The notes under the pieces are model-generated. The model ran no database searches. It had not been told where the DNA came from and saw only the letters and a list, made by a program, of their open reading frames with translations. Below are positions 1-9,324 of a stretch of 44,111 nt of DNA, one piece after another; the stretch's first letter is position 1; every line of letters begins with the position of its first letter. Source of the stretch: CAZEFK01 sp964511405 (GTDB lineage Bacteria > Pseudomonadota > Alphaproteobacteria > Elsterales > Elsteraceae); NCBI GenBank assembly GCA_964511405.1, contig CAZEFK010000030.1:1-44111 (forward strand), in the 5' to 3' direction. Both the position numbers and the translations under genes were made by a program.

Positions 1-508
<508 letters not shown>

Positions 509-520
509 GGCTCGCCCCGG

Positions 521-1678
521 CTAGCGGCCCGTCTTGATCCGGGTCCAGGCCCGCGTGCGCATGCGGTCGAACTCGGGCGACGGCACGCTGATGGTATAGA
601 ACTTCGCCCGGACCGAATCGGGCGGATAGACCGACGGATTGAGCCGGACCTGCTCGTCGACGAGGTCGAAGGCGGCCTTGTTCGGGCTGGCATAGCCCAC
701 GGCGTTCGAGCTGGCGGCCGCGACCTCGGGCCTGAGGACGTAGTTCAGGAAGGCTTGGGCTTCGTCGACATGGGCGGCGTCGGCCGGGATGACCCAGCTG
801 TCGACCCAGAACAGGGCGCCTTCGGTCGGAATCGAATACTGGATCACGACGCCGCGGTTGGCGGTGCGCGCCCGCGCCGCCGCCTGCAGCACGTCGCCCG
901 AAAAGCCGAACGCCAGGCAGGCGTTGCCCGTGGCCAGATCGTTGATGTACTCGGACGAATGGAACTTGCGGATATAGGGCCGGATCTTCGACATCTGGGC
1001 GACCGCGGCGTCCAGGTCTTCCTTGGTCTGGCTGTCGGGATTGCGGCCCAGATATTTCAGCACCGCCGGCAGCACGTCGGTCGGGCTGTCCAGCATCTCG
1101 ACGCCGCAGCCCTGGAAGCGCTTGACCACGTCCGGGTCGAACATCATGGCCAGGCTGAACACCGGCGCGTCGGCCATGATCCGCTTGACCTTGTCGACAT
1201 TGTAGCCGATGCCCGAGGTCCCCCACATCCAGGGCACGGCATGCTCGTTGCCGGGGTCGACCCGCGCCAGCAGGGCCATGATCTCGGGGTCCAGGTTCTT
1301 CAGGTTCGGCAGCTTCGACTTGTCGACCTTCTGATAGAGGCCGGCCTTGAGCTGACGCGCCAGGAACGGCGACAGCGTCGGCACCACCAGGTCGTAGCCC
1401 GAGCGTCCGGCGGTCAGCTTGGTCTCCAGGACCTCGTTGGCATCGTAGACGTCGTAATTGACCTTGATGCCACTCTCGGCCGTGAACTTCGGGACGGCGT
1501 CCTCGGCGATATAGTCAGACCAATTGTAGACATTGAGGAGGCGCTGCTGCGCGCCGGCGGCGGTCGCCAGCACGCATAGAGACAGAATGCCGCACCCCAT
1601 GCCGATGACGGTGCGGTGTGCCGCTTTTCCAAGCCGCCCCACCAAGAATGATCTAACGAATGGGAGAACCTCTACCAT
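521..1678 (-). CDS. potF: Periplasmic putrescine/spermidine-binding protein
   Basis: 385 residues, close to the usual length of PotF/PotD. It captures polyamine in the periplasm and delivers it to the membrane permease. The N-terminus has a basic stretch and hydrophobic core ending near ATAAGAQ, a signal peptide. The mature start LNVYNWSDYIAEDAV, followed by KFTAESGIKVNYDVYD, is typical of PotF. Other family blocks are YDLVVPTLSPFLARQL and PWMWGTSGIGYNVDK. The signal peptide is long from the first ATG; an internal ATG (MGCGILSL) would give a more ordinary leader. A decayed second copy of the 5' half lies at 2713-2883 on the same strand, and the bases just upstream are part of a repeat shared with it. 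Confidence 0.93.
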   Translation of the reverse strand: MVEVLPFVRSFLVGRLGKAAHRTVIGMGCGILSLCVLATAAGAQQRLLNVYNWSDYIAEDAVPKFTAESGIKVNYDVYDANEVLETKLTAGRSGYDLVVPTLSPFLARQLKAGLYQKVDKSKLPNLKNLDPEIMALLARVDPGNEHAVPWMWGTSGIGYNVDKVKRIMADAPVFSLAMMFDPDVVKRFQGCGVEMLDSPTDVLPAVLKYLGRNPDSQTKEDLDAAVAQMSKIRPYIRKFHSSEYINDLATGNACLAFGFSGDVLQAAARARTANRGVVIQYSIPTEGALFWVDSWVIPADAAHVDEAQAFLNYVLRPEVAAASSNAVGYASPNKAAFDLVDEQVRLNPSVYPPDSVRAKFYTISVPSPEFDRMRTRAWTRIKTGR

Positions 1679-1753
1679 AGCTCGTACTCCATACCCTCAG
1701 CTGGGCCTGGACCGCAAATGGCGGACTCGGCGAGAGTCTGTCAATCGAAAGCC
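1555..1753. repeat. Imperfect direct repeat, copy 1 (potF 5' end and upstream)
   Basis: About 200 bp covering the potF signal-peptide codons and the upstream region. It matches 2760-2959 in the same orientation; in the 60 bases from 1561 I count 7 differences. The two copies flank the AT-rich methyltransferase gene. Confidence 0.85.
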
Positions 1754-1793
1754 ACTGCCCATCGCCATCGCCCTTGCTGATCGCTAGGATAGT

Positions 1794-1815
1794 CCGTCCT
1801 GGCGCAGCCCGAAGG
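1794..1815 (-). repeat. 22-bp remnant identical to part of potG
   Basis: These 22 bases are identical, in the same orientation, to 171-192 inside potG, where they encode the block around AFGLRQDG. It lies directly against the stop codon of the methyltransferase gene (1818). A chance match this long is very unlikely, so I read it as the leftover of a second potG copy (inference). Confidence 0.6.
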
Positions 1816-1817
1816 GG

Positions 1818-2597
1818 TCACGGTTTTATCAGATGACGAGCAAAAGCGGGGAGCTCCTTGAAGGCCATATGCGTGTAACCGTCGTCAAAGTGAATCGTAG
1901 AGTACCCGAATCTCTTCCATAATATGCTCAGCGACTCCTTGGAATGAAGACTCACATGACCGTTTCGAGGAGATAAATACCACCAACTCCCTTCCTTTCC
2001 GCGGATATCGTCCGGGATAAGGAGTGTCGAATAAATCACCGCGCCGCTCTCTTTCAACAGCAAATCCGAGGCCCGCGGTAGCTGCGTCGGATCAATTAGA
2101 TGTTCCGCGACCTCAAACGAGGTTATGATATCATATCGATCCGCCGCCTGCTGAGAATCGCAATCATGAAATGGGTCGCAACTGTCCACCCTGCTAAACT
2201 TATGTCGCTTCAGCTCTTCTGCGAATTTACCACTTCCGCCACCCCAATCCAAAATGGAGATTCTCTCCGCGAATGAACCGAAACTACCGGCAATGCGTTT
2301 CGCATTGTTCACCGGGCGAATTTCATTCAGACTTGGGTCGACTAAATCATACTGACTATTATATACATATTTAACGAAATCGGAATCGGTCCAATTGTCG
2401 AAGAACCTTGTAAATATAAACCCACATGATTTGCATAGATGGTAATAAACCGGAACGCCCCTCAATGGAGTTCTTTCCATTGTGGATTCATTGCAATGCT
2501 TGTTGAAATCAACAACGCAGACCATGAGAGACACACCACCGCAACATTTGCATTCCGTTGCTTGATATTCCCCGGGAAGCCAGACCGGAAAATCCAT
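1818..2597 (-). CDS. SAM-dependent methyltransferase with N-terminal zinc-binding motif, AT-rich
   Basis: 259 residues from the ATG at 2597, which has GGTGG a few bases upstream; an in-frame ATG at 2627 is the alternative. The N-terminus carries two Cys pairs, C16-x2-C19 and C55-x2-C58, a probable zinc knuckle. The class I methyltransferase fold follows: motif I ILDWGGGSGKF (about 115-125), acidic motif II near VDSCDPF, and FEVAEHLIDP as the post-motif. This layout is seen in sugar and small-molecule methyltransferases that act in polysaccharide or secondary pathways; the substrate is unknown. Base composition is alien to the window: by hand count 19/60 G+C at 2341-2400 and 26/60 at 1921-1980, against about 70% around it. 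It sits between the remains of a duplicated potF-potG unit, so recent acquisition is likely. Confidence 0.82.
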   Translation of the reverse strand: MDFPVWLPGEYQATECKCCGGVSLMVCVVDFNKHCNESTMERTPLRGVPVYYHLCKSCGFIFTRFFDNWTDSDFVKYVYNSQYDLVDPSLNEIRPVNNAKRIAGSFGSFAERISILDWGGGSGKFAEELKRHKFSRVDSCDPFHDCDSQQAADRYDIITSFEVAEHLIDPTQLPRASDLLLKESGAVIYSTLLIPDDIRGKEGSWWYLSPRNGHVSLHSKESLSILWKRFGYSTIHFDDGYTHMAFKELPAFARHLIKP

Positions 2598-2712
2598 GTC
2601 ATCCACCAGCTCTGTTGTGAGAATCAAACAGCGGAGCAGGGTGCTCCAAGGGGCCGTGTTCGGCGACGATCAAGCCGATCCGGTCATCATGGACCAGCGG
2701 CAGGCGGTGGGA

Positions 2713-2883
2713 CGTCGGCCATGATCCGCCTGACCTTGTCAGACAATGAGGACGCGCGTCGGCGGCGGTCGCCAGCACGGATAGAGACATAATGCCGCAT
2801 CCTATGCCGATGAGGGTGCGGTACGCCGCTCTTCCGAGCCGCCCCACGAAGAATGATCTAATGAATGGGACTAACCCTGACAT
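2713..2883 (-). pseudogene. Decayed second potF copy
   Basis: From the ATG at 2883 the frame reads a PotF-like leader (VPFIRSFFVGRLGRAAYRT, then IGCGIMSLSVLATAADA), aligning with the leader of the intact potF for about 43 residues. After a short unmatched stretch, 2713-2740 matches potF 1168-1195 (28 bases, one mismatch; residues DKVRRIMAD). About 360 bp of potF in between and everything after is missing. The mature protein is therefore absent. The copy is diverged from potF, so the duplication is not very recent or the copy came from a related operon. Confidence 0.75.
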
Positions 2884-2959
2884 AGCTCGTACACCATACC
2901 CCTCAGTTGGGCCTGGACCGCAGATGGCGGACTCGGCCAGAGTCGGTCGATCGAAAGCC
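2760..2959. repeat. Imperfect direct repeat, copy 2
   Basis: Partner of 1555-1753, same orientation, offset 1205-1206 bp. It covers the leader codons of the decayed potF and its upstream region, and ends about 95 bp before the EAL gene start. Confidence 0.85.
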
Positions 2960-3054
2960 GTGGCCAGTTTCGGCGCTGGCTTTGCCGAAACTTTACGGCT
3001 GCAATAGGACAATCGGCAGGCCCGCCTTGCCGACGCTTTGGAGGACACTCGATC

Positions 3055-4767
3055 GTGGCCGCATCGTCTCCCGCCGGTCCTACGGACGCCGACACCGTCC
3101 AGCGGCTGCAGGCGCTCCGCGCCGAGCGTGCGCGCTACGTCGCCTTTGCGTTCTGTGCGTTCGACGTGCTTGTCGAGCTGAATGCCGACCTTAAGGTGCA
3201 GTTCGCCGCCGGTCCGGCGCACCTGTTCTTCGGCGTGCCGCCGGAGCAGCTGGCCGGGCGCAGTCTGGGCCAGCTGCTGGCGCCGGCCAGCGCCGGTCTG
3301 GTCGACGAGATCAAGTCGGCGCTCGGCAGCTTCGCACGCATCGCCCAACGCCCGACTGCGCTGGCGGCCAAGGACGGCCCCCGGTCGGTGCTGCTGTCGG
3401 GCTATGCCCTGCCCAATCGCCCCGGCGTGTTCCATATCGGGCTGGTCGCCAATACCGCGCCGGCCGTCGCCGCGCCCAAGGCGGCGGCCGGCGACCGCGA
3501 CGCCGCCACCGGCCTCCTGTCCGCCGACGCCCTGGCCAAGATGGCGGGAGTGGCCAGCGAGGGCGCGCCGATCAAGATGGCGCTGCTCGACGTCGACGGC
3601 ATCCAGGAGATCGACAACCGGCGGACCGCGTCGGGTGCTGCCAGCATCATGCCCAAGCTGGGCGCCCTGCTGGCGTCGCAGTCGGTCAATGGCGAGAGCG
3701 CGGCGCGGCTGGCGGCCGAGCGCTTCGGCGTGCTCATCCCGGCCGACCGCAACGAGGACGATCTGGCGAAGATGCTGCTGGAGCTGACCCGGGCGGCCGA
3801 TCCCAAGGGCGTCGGCGCCAAGGTCAGCGGTAACGTCGTCGCCCTCGAGGCCGGCGGCCTCGACCAGGCCGACGTCACCCGCGCCGTGCTGTATGCCGTC
3901 AATCAGTTCGCGACGATCGCCGATGTCCACGACTTCAAGGGCAAATCCGTCCAGGACACCCTGAACGACATGGTCAAGGACGCCATCCAGCGGGTGTCCG
4001 AGCTGCGCGACGTCTTCGCCAGCAACAAGCTGCAGCTGGTGTTCCAGCCCATCGTCGAGCTGACCTCGCAGCAGGTCCGGCACCAGGAGGCGCTGAGCCG
4101 CCTGCCCGACGGCAAGTCGCCGTTCCGCATGGTGACCTTCGCCGAGGAGGCCGGCTTCGTCGCCGAGTTCGACCTGGGCGTCGCCGAGCGTGTACTGAAG
4201 ATGCTGAGCGACGACCCCAAGTCCGTGAACATCGGCGTCAACGTCTCGGGCCGGTCGCTGCAGAGCCAGGTGTTCCTCAGCCAGTTCGACGCCCTGCTCG
4301 CGCGCTACGCCTCGGTGCGCCGGCGCATGATGATCGAGATCACCGAGTCAAGCCGTATCGTGAACATGGAGCTGGTCGAGAACGCGATCACCAGCCTGAA
4401 GAAGCAGGGCCACAAGATCCTGATCGACGATTTCGGCTCGGGCGCGGCGGCGTTCCACTACCTGCGCGCGTTCCAGGTCGACACGGTCAAGATCGACGGC
4501 AGCTACGTCCAGGGCATGTCGGTCAGCGAGCGCGACCGCGCCTTCGTGCGCGCCATCACCAGCCTGTGCAAGGATCTCGGCCTCGGCACCGTGGCCGAGA
4601 TGGTCGAGGACGAGACCCAGGCGAGCATGCTGAAGAAGATCGGCGTCGACTATGCCCAGGGCTACCTGTTCGGCCGGCCGCAGCCGCGCCTGTCGCGGGC
4701 CGCGGCGACGTCCGAAGCGGCGCCCGCGACCGCCCGCCGGTCGGGGACCACGACCCGCTGGCAGTAG
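3055..4767 (+). CDS. PAS / degenerate GGDEF / EAL protein, c-di-GMP phosphodiesterase
   Basis: 570 residues from a GTG start with GGAGGA nine bases upstream. A PAS-like sensor occupies about residues 24-120, then a GGDEF-like domain (about 150-290) that lacks the GGDEF signature, then an EAL domain (about 320-555). The EAL domain keeps the residues needed to hydrolyse c-di-GMP: EALSR (E345), NVSGRSL (N396), IEITES (E428), DDFGSG (D458, D459), VKIDG, AEMVED and YAQGYLFGRP. It is predicted to be a cytosolic, active phosphodiesterase with a regulatory pseudo-cyclase domain. There is no transmembrane segment. It converges on puuA with 12 bp between stops and shows no operon partner; the HD-GYP gene at 7658 is a second c-di-GMP enzyme nearby. 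Confidence 0.92.
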   Translation: MAASSPAGPTDADTVQRLQALRAERARYVAFAFCAFDVLVELNADLKVQFAAGPAHLFFGVPPEQLAGRSLGQLLAPASAGLVDEIKSALGSFARIAQRPTALAAKDGPRSVLLSGYALPNRPGVFHIGLVANTAPAVAAPKAAAGDRDAATGLLSADALAKMAGVASEGAPIKMALLDVDGIQEIDNRRTASGAASIMPKLGALLASQSVNGESAARLAAERFGVLIPADRNEDDLAKMLLELTRAADPKGVGAKVSGNVVALEAGGLDQADVTRAVLYAVNQFATIADVHDFKGKSVQDTLNDMVKDAIQRVSELRDVFASNKLQLVFQPIVELTSQQVRHQEALSRLPDGKSPFRMVTFAEEAGFVAEFDLGVAERVLKMLSDDPKSVNIGVNVSGRSLQSQVFLSQFDALLARYASVRRRMMIEITESSRIVNMELVENAITSLKKQGHKILIDDFGSGAAAFHYLRAFQVDTVKIDGSYVQGMSVSERDRAFVRAITSLCKDLGLGTVAEMVEDETQASMLKKIGVDYAQGYLFGRPQPRLSRAAATSEAAPATARRSGTTTRWQ

Positions 4768-4779
4768 TGCCGGCGCCGG

Positions 4780-6126
4780 TTAGACGTTCAGCAGCAGGAA
4801 CTCGCGCTCCCAGCTCGAGATGACGCGCTGATAGGCGTCGTATTCGTGCTGCTTGACATGGGCGAGCGCGGCCACGAAGCGCTCGCCCAGCACCTGGCGC
4901 AGCGGCCGCGAGCGGGTCAGCTTGACCAGGGCGTCGCTGAGATGGCGCGGCAGGGTGTGCGCCAAGTCATAGGCGCTGCCTTCGACCGGGTCGCTCGGCT
5001 CCAGCTCCTCGACGATGCCCAGATAGCCCGCCGCCAGCGACGCCGCCAGCGCCAGATAGGGGTTGGCGTCGGCGCCGGCGACCCGGTTCTCGACCCGGCG
5101 CGCCTCGGCGCTCGACACCGGCACGCGCAAGCCGGTGGTCCGGTTGTCGCGGCCCCATTGCACGTTGATCGGCGCATCGGAGTGGCGCAGCAGCCGGCGG
5201 TAGCTGTTGACGTTGGGCGCCAGCAGCGGCATCGCCGCCGGCAGGTATTTCTGCAAGCCGGCGACATAGGCGTGGAACAGCGGCGAATCCTCGCCCGACG
5301 GCTGCGAGAACAGGTTCCGGCCGGTACCGGTGTCGAGCAGGCTCTGATGGATGTGCATCGAGCTGCCCGGCTCGTTCTGCATGGGCTTGGCCATGAAGGT
5401 GGCGTAGACGCTGTGCCGGAGCGCGGTCTGGCGCACGGTGCGCTTGAACAGGAACACCTGGTCGGCCAGGTCCAGGGCCGGACCGTGGTTGAAGTTGATC
5501 TCCATCTGTGCCGCCCCGGCCTCGTGGGTCAGGGTGTCGATGTCGATCTCCTGCCGCTCGCAATAGTCGTAGACGTCCTCGAACAGCGGGTCGAACTCGT
5601 TGACCGCGTCGATGCCGTAGGACTGGCGCGCGGTCTCCGGGCGGCCGTTGCGGCCGATCGGCGGTTCCAGCGGGTAGTCGGGGTCGGTGTTGGTCTTGAC
5701 CAGGTAGAACTCGAGCTCGGGCGCCACGATCGGGCGCCAGCCGCGCTCCTCGTACAGGCGCAGGACCCGGCGCAGCACCTCGCGCGGGCTGATGTCGACC
5801 GGCGTGCCGTCGGCATAGACGCAGTCGTTGATCACCTGCGCGGTCGGCTCGTCATACCACGGCACCAGCCGGATGGTGGCCGGGTCGGGCCGCAGGAAGA
5901 CATCGGAGTTGGCCGGACTGGTCACGTCCTCGTCGGGCGGGTAGTCGCCGCTGATGGTCTGGACGAAGATCGCCTCGGGAATGCGCAGGCCGCGGTCGCC
6001 CTCGCTCTCCAAGAATTTCTGGGCGGGCAGGATCTTGCCCCGGGGAATGCCGGACATGTCGGGAACCAGACACTCGACCTCGGTGATCGTGTGCTGGGCG
6101 ATCCAGTGCGCAAAGTTGTCCATCAA
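4780..6126 (-). CDS. puuA: Gamma-glutamylputrescine synthetase (glutamine synthetase family)
   Basis: 448 residues, the size of PuuA-type type-III glutamine synthetases. It would ligate glutamate to putrescine using ATP, the first step of the Puu pathway. Family blocks are visible: PDMSGIPRGKIL near the N-terminus, APELEFYLVK (first metal glutamate), AAQMEINFNHGP, GSSMHIHQSL, GRDNRTTGLRVP and RRVENRVAGADANPYLALA. The start may be the first or second Met (6126 or 6123). It is divergent from the puuB-like gene at 6255, and the putrescine importer genes lie 3 kb away on the same strand. Members of this family also act on ethanolamine or other amines; putrescine is inferred from context. Confidence 0.9.
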   Translation of the reverse strand: MMDNFAHWIAQHTITEVECLVPDMSGIPRGKILPAQKFLESEGDRGLRIPEAIFVQTISGDYPPDEDVTSPANSDVFLRPDPATIRLVPWYDEPTAQVINDCVYADGTPVDISPREVLRRVLRLYEERGWRPIVAPELEFYLVKTNTDPDYPLEPPIGRNGRPETARQSYGIDAVNEFDPLFEDVYDYCERQEIDIDTLTHEAGAAQMEINFNHGPALDLADQVFLFKRTVRQTALRHSVYATFMAKPMQNEPGSSMHIHQSLLDTGTGRNLFSQPSGEDSPLFHAYVAGLQKYLPAAMPLLAPNVNSYRRLLRHSDAPINVQWGRDNRTTGLRVPVSSAEARRVENRVAGADANPYLALAASLAAGYLGIVEELEPSDPVEGSAYDLAHTLPRHLSDALVKLTRSRPLRQVLGERFVAALAHVKQHEYDAYQRVISSWEREFLLLNV

Positions 6127-6254
6127 TGCTCTCGGCGCCGCGGCAAAGGGCAGCGCCTGCTCCTCTCATCGGCGCTGATATGGGCACTGCGGCGGCCCTG
6201 CGGCAAGGCCGGTGCTTGCCGCACCTGACCGCGGGATGCGAGGTAACCGGCGCG

Positions 6255-7589
6255 ATGAACGCTCTGACCGCCGCGCCCGCGCCCGTGCCCGATCCCGTGC
6301 CCGATCCCGAACGTTCCGCGGTCCGGCGCCCGGCTTACCCGCCGACCTGGTACGCCGACGCCGTGCCCCTGCCGCCGCCACGGCCGCCGCTGGCCGGCCG
6401 CCGCCGGGTCGGCACGGCCGTGGTCGGAGCGGGCCTGGCCGGCTTGGCGGCGGCCCTGACCCTGGCCGAGGCCGGGCACGAGGTCGCGGTCATCGAGGCC
6501 CGGCGCGTCGGCTGGGGTGCCACGGGCCGCAATGGCGGCCAGCTGGTGCCCGGCTACAACCCCGACATCGCGGCCCTCGTCGCCGCCTTCGGCGAGACAC
6601 GGGCGCGGGCGCTGATCGACCTGGCCGAGTCAGGCCGCCGCCTGATCGCCGGCTGGGTCGAGCGCCACGCCATCGACTGTGGTCTCGCCTGGGGCTATTG
6701 CCATGCCGCCATCCGCCAGCGGCACCTGGCGGCGCTGGCCGCCGACGCCGAGCGCTGGCGCCGCTTCGGCTATCCCGGCCAGGAGCTGTGGGACCGCGCC
6801 CGGGTGCAGGCGGCGATCGGCAGCGGGCGTTACCTGGGCGGCCTGTTCGATCCGCGCGGCGGCCACGTCAATCCGCTGGCCCTGGCGCTGGGGCTGGCTG
6901 CGGCGGCCGAGGCGGCCGGCGCGCGCATCCATGAGGACAGCCCGGCGACCCACATCGACCTGGCGGCGGGGGATGTGGTCACCCCCGGCGGCCGCCTGGC
7001 CGCCGACCATATCGTCATCGCCGGCGACGCCTATCTGGGGACGCTGCTGCCGGCGCTGGGGCAGCGGGTGATGCCGATGGTCAGCTGCATGGTCGCGACC
7101 GAGCCGCTGGGCGCTTCGGGCGCCGGTATCCTGCCCGGCAACCTGGCCGTCGCCGACACCGCCAACATCCTGGACTATTTCCGCCGGAGCGCCGACGGCC
7201 GGCTGCTGTTCGGGGGCCTCGCCCGCTATGACGCCACCGAGCCGCCGGACATCGCGGCCGCCCTGCGGCCGAACCTCGAGCGGGTCTTTCCTCAGCTCGC
7301 CGGCATCGGTATCAGCCACGCCTGGTCCGGCCGGATCACCCTGACCCGCAACCGGCTGCCCGAGGTCGGGCGGATCGGCGCCCGCGGCCTGTTCGCCCAG
7401 GGCTGGTCGGGGCACGGCCTGATCCTGGCGAACCTGGGCGGGCATCTGGTGGCCCGTGCGATCCTGGGCGACGACGCCGGCTTCGCGACGCTGGCGGCGC
7501 TGGAGCATCGACGCATGCCCGCCGGATTTTTGCGCAAGGTGGCGCTGATCACAGCCACCGGGTACTATCGCCTGATAGATTGGGTGTAA
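6255..7589 (+). CDS. puuB: Gamma-glutamylputrescine oxidoreductase-like FAD enzyme
   Basis: 444 residues from ATG 6255; the frame is open back to 6126 but the extra residues are low-complexity and overlap the puuA promoter region, so the later start is preferred. The dinucleotide-binding motif VVGAGLAGLAAALTLAEAG is followed by RRVGWGATGRNGGQ, the hallmark of the PuuB/OrdL branch of DAO-type oxidases. The C-terminal block LFAQGWSGHGLILANLGG is the second FAD contact. It should oxidise gamma-glutamylputrescine to the aldehyde with release of ammonia and peroxide. The divergent arrangement with puuA and about 130 bp between starts point to shared control. Other amine or amino-acid oxidases of this family remain possible. 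Confidence 0.85.
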   Translation: MNALTAAPAPVPDPVPDPERSAVRRPAYPPTWYADAVPLPPPRPPLAGRRRVGTAVVGAGLAGLAAALTLAEAGHEVAVIEARRVGWGATGRNGGQLVPGYNPDIAALVAAFGETRARALIDLAESGRRLIAGWVERHAIDCGLAWGYCHAAIRQRHLAALAADAERWRRFGYPGQELWDRARVQAAIGSGRYLGGLFDPRGGHVNPLALALGLAAAAEAAGARIHEDSPATHIDLAAGDVVTPGGRLAADHIVIAGDAYLGTLLPALGQRVMPMVSCMVATEPLGASGAGILPGNLAVADTANILDYFRRSADGRLLFGGLARYDATEPPDIAAALRPNLERVFPQLAGIGISHAWSGRITLTRNRLPEVGRIGARGLFAQGWSGHGLILANLGGHLVARAILGDDAGFATLAALEHRRMPAGFLRKVALITATGYYRLIDWV

Positions 7590-7657
7590 GGGTCGGAGTC
7601 TGGCCCTTCTGCGTGGGTTTGCCCGCCTGACCTCGGCCCCAAGCCAACGGTGCCCAG

Positions 7658-9313
7658 ATGAGCGTCGTCACCGATCTGCACCCGCCACCACCGCGCGAAG
7701 CCATGGGCACTGCCAGCCATTTCAAGCATCTGATCGACCTCGGCCTCGCGCTGTCGTCCGAGCACGATATCGACCGGCTGCTCGAGCGCTTCGTGCTCGG
7801 CGCCAAGGAGATCACCAACGCCGACGGCGCCACGATCTACCTGATCGAGAACGATGCGCTGACCTTCCAGATCATCCGCAACGACACGCTGGGCGTCGCC
7901 ATGGGCGGCACCACCGGCAAAAGCATCCCGTTCCCGCCGGTGCCGCTCGCCCGCGACGGCAAGCCCAACCACAACAACGTCTCGGCCCATGCCGCCCTCG
8001 CCAAGGCCACGGTGGCGATCGCCGATGCCTACAAGGCCGAGGGCTTCGACTTCTCCGGCACCAAGGCCTTCGACGCCAAGACCGGCTACCGCTCGACCTC
8101 GTTCCTCACCCTGCCGATGATGAACCACAAGGGCGACGTCATCGGCGTCATCCAGTTGATCAACGCCCAGCGGCCCGGGACCAAGGAGGTCATCCCCTTC
8201 GACGCCGAGATCGTGCCGCTGGTCGAGAGCCTGGCCAGCCAAGCCGCCGTGGCGCTCGACAACCAGCAGCTGATCCAAGGGCAGAAGAAGCTGTTCGACA
8301 GCTTCATGACCCTGATGGCGGCCGCCATCGACGCCAAGTCCGAATATACCGGCGGCCATTGCCAGCGCGTGCCGGTCCTGACCGAGATGCTGGCCAAGGC
8401 CGCCTGCGAGGCGACCGAGGGGCCGTTCGCCGACTTCGCCCTCACCGAGGAGGAGTGGTACGAGCTGCAGATCGCCGGCGGCCTGCACGACGTCGGCAAG
8501 GTGACGACGCCGGTCCACATCATGGACAAGGCGACCAAGCTCGAGAAGATCATCGACCGCATCCACGACGTGAAGACGCGGTGCGAGCTGCTCAAGCGCG
8601 ACGCCGAGATCGCCTACCTGAAGGCGGCGCGCGCCGAGCCGGACCGCGACGCGGATCTCCGCGCCGCCCTCGACCAGCGCCTGGCCCAGATCGACGCCGA
8701 CTACGCCTTCCTGGCCGACTGCAACATCGGCGGCGAGTTCATGGCCGACGCCAAGATCGAGCGCATGAAGGAGATCGGCCGCCAGCCCATCGTGCTGGGC
8801 GGGGTCGAGCGGCCGCTGCTCGACGATGACGAGGTCATGAATCTCGCGATCCGGCGCGGGACCTTGAACGACGCCGACCGCAAGATCATCAACGATCACA
8901 TCGTGCTCACCATCCAGATGCTGGAATCGCTGCCCTTCCCCAAGCAGCTGCGGCGCGTGCCCGAGATCGCCGGCGGCCACCATGAGAAGATGGACGGCAC
9001 CGGCTACCCCAAGGGCCTGACCCGCGACCAGATGTCGATCCCGGCCCGGATGATGGGCATCGCCGACATCTTCGAGGCGCTGACTGCGGCCGACCGGCCG
9101 TACAAGAAGCCGAAGACCCTGTCGGAATCGATCAAGATCATGACCTTCATGCACAAGGACAGGCACATCGATCCCGATCTGTTCGAGCTGTTTCTCAAAG
9201 CCGGCCTGCACAAGGCCTATGCCGAGCGCTTCCTGATGCCCGATCAGATCGACGAGGTCGATGTCGAGGCGGTGCTCGCCTCGCTCAAGCCCAAGCCGAC
9301 GGCGGCAGCCTAG
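7658..9313 (+). CDS. GAF / HD-GYP domain protein
   Basis: 551 residues. A GAF sensor spans about 20-200 (block ADGATIYLIEND). The C-terminal phosphohydrolase has HDVGKV (H277, D278) and HHEKMDGTGYPKGL (GYP at 449-451), so it should cleave c-di-GMP or a related cyclic dinucleotide. The distance between the HD and GYP motifs is about 170 residues, roughly 100 more than in the classic domain; the extra part (about 285-410) is charged and helical with the block CNIGGEFMADAKIERMKEI. This longer form is recognisable in other proteobacterial HD proteins but its role is unclear. The next gene, 11 bp downstream, encodes a lone receiver domain that may act with it. Confidence 0.9.
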   Translation: MSVVTDLHPPPPREAMGTASHFKHLIDLGLALSSEHDIDRLLERFVLGAKEITNADGATIYLIENDALTFQIIRNDTLGVAMGGTTGKSIPFPPVPLARDGKPNHNNVSAHAALAKATVAIADAYKAEGFDFSGTKAFDAKTGYRSTSFLTLPMMNHKGDVIGVIQLINAQRPGTKEVIPFDAEIVPLVESLASQAAVALDNQQLIQGQKKLFDSFMTLMAAAIDAKSEYTGGHCQRVPVLTEMLAKAACEATEGPFADFALTEEEWYELQIAGGLHDVGKVTTPVHIMDKATKLEKIIDRIHDVKTRCELLKRDAEIAYLKAARAEPDRDADLRAALDQRLAQIDADYAFLADCNIGGEFMADAKIERMKEIGRQPIVLGGVERPLLDDDEVMNLAIRRGTLNDADRKIINDHIVLTIQMLESLPFPKQLRRVPEIAGGHHEKMDGTGYPKGLTRDQMSIPARMMGIADIFEALTAADRPYKKPKTLSESIKIMTFMHKDRHIDPDLFELFLKAGLHKAYAERFLMPDQIDEVDVEAVLASLKPKPTAAA

Positions 9314-9324
9314 GGATCGGCCGC

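Larger units (their letters stand above)
2628..3054. other. Gene-free stretch with duplication scar
   Basis: 427 bp without an intact gene. It holds the potF remnant (2713-2883), the second direct-repeat copy (2760-2959) and, at 2640-2700, a short conceptual peptide on the minus strand (HRLPLVHDDRIGLIVAEHGP) that looks like a scrap of some coding sequence; I cannot name its family. The last 50 bp hold the ribosome-binding site of the EAL gene. Confidence 0.6.

Noticed and set aside
2640..2712. LysR-type regulator fragment on the minus strand
   Set aside because: A short stretch recalls substrate-binding regions of LysR proteins, but it is too short and out of frame with anything to name.
2599..4083. 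494-codon minus-strand frame running through the EAL gene
   Set aside because: Only its last third (the potF leader remnant) carries a real signal; the rest is antisense to the EAL gene.
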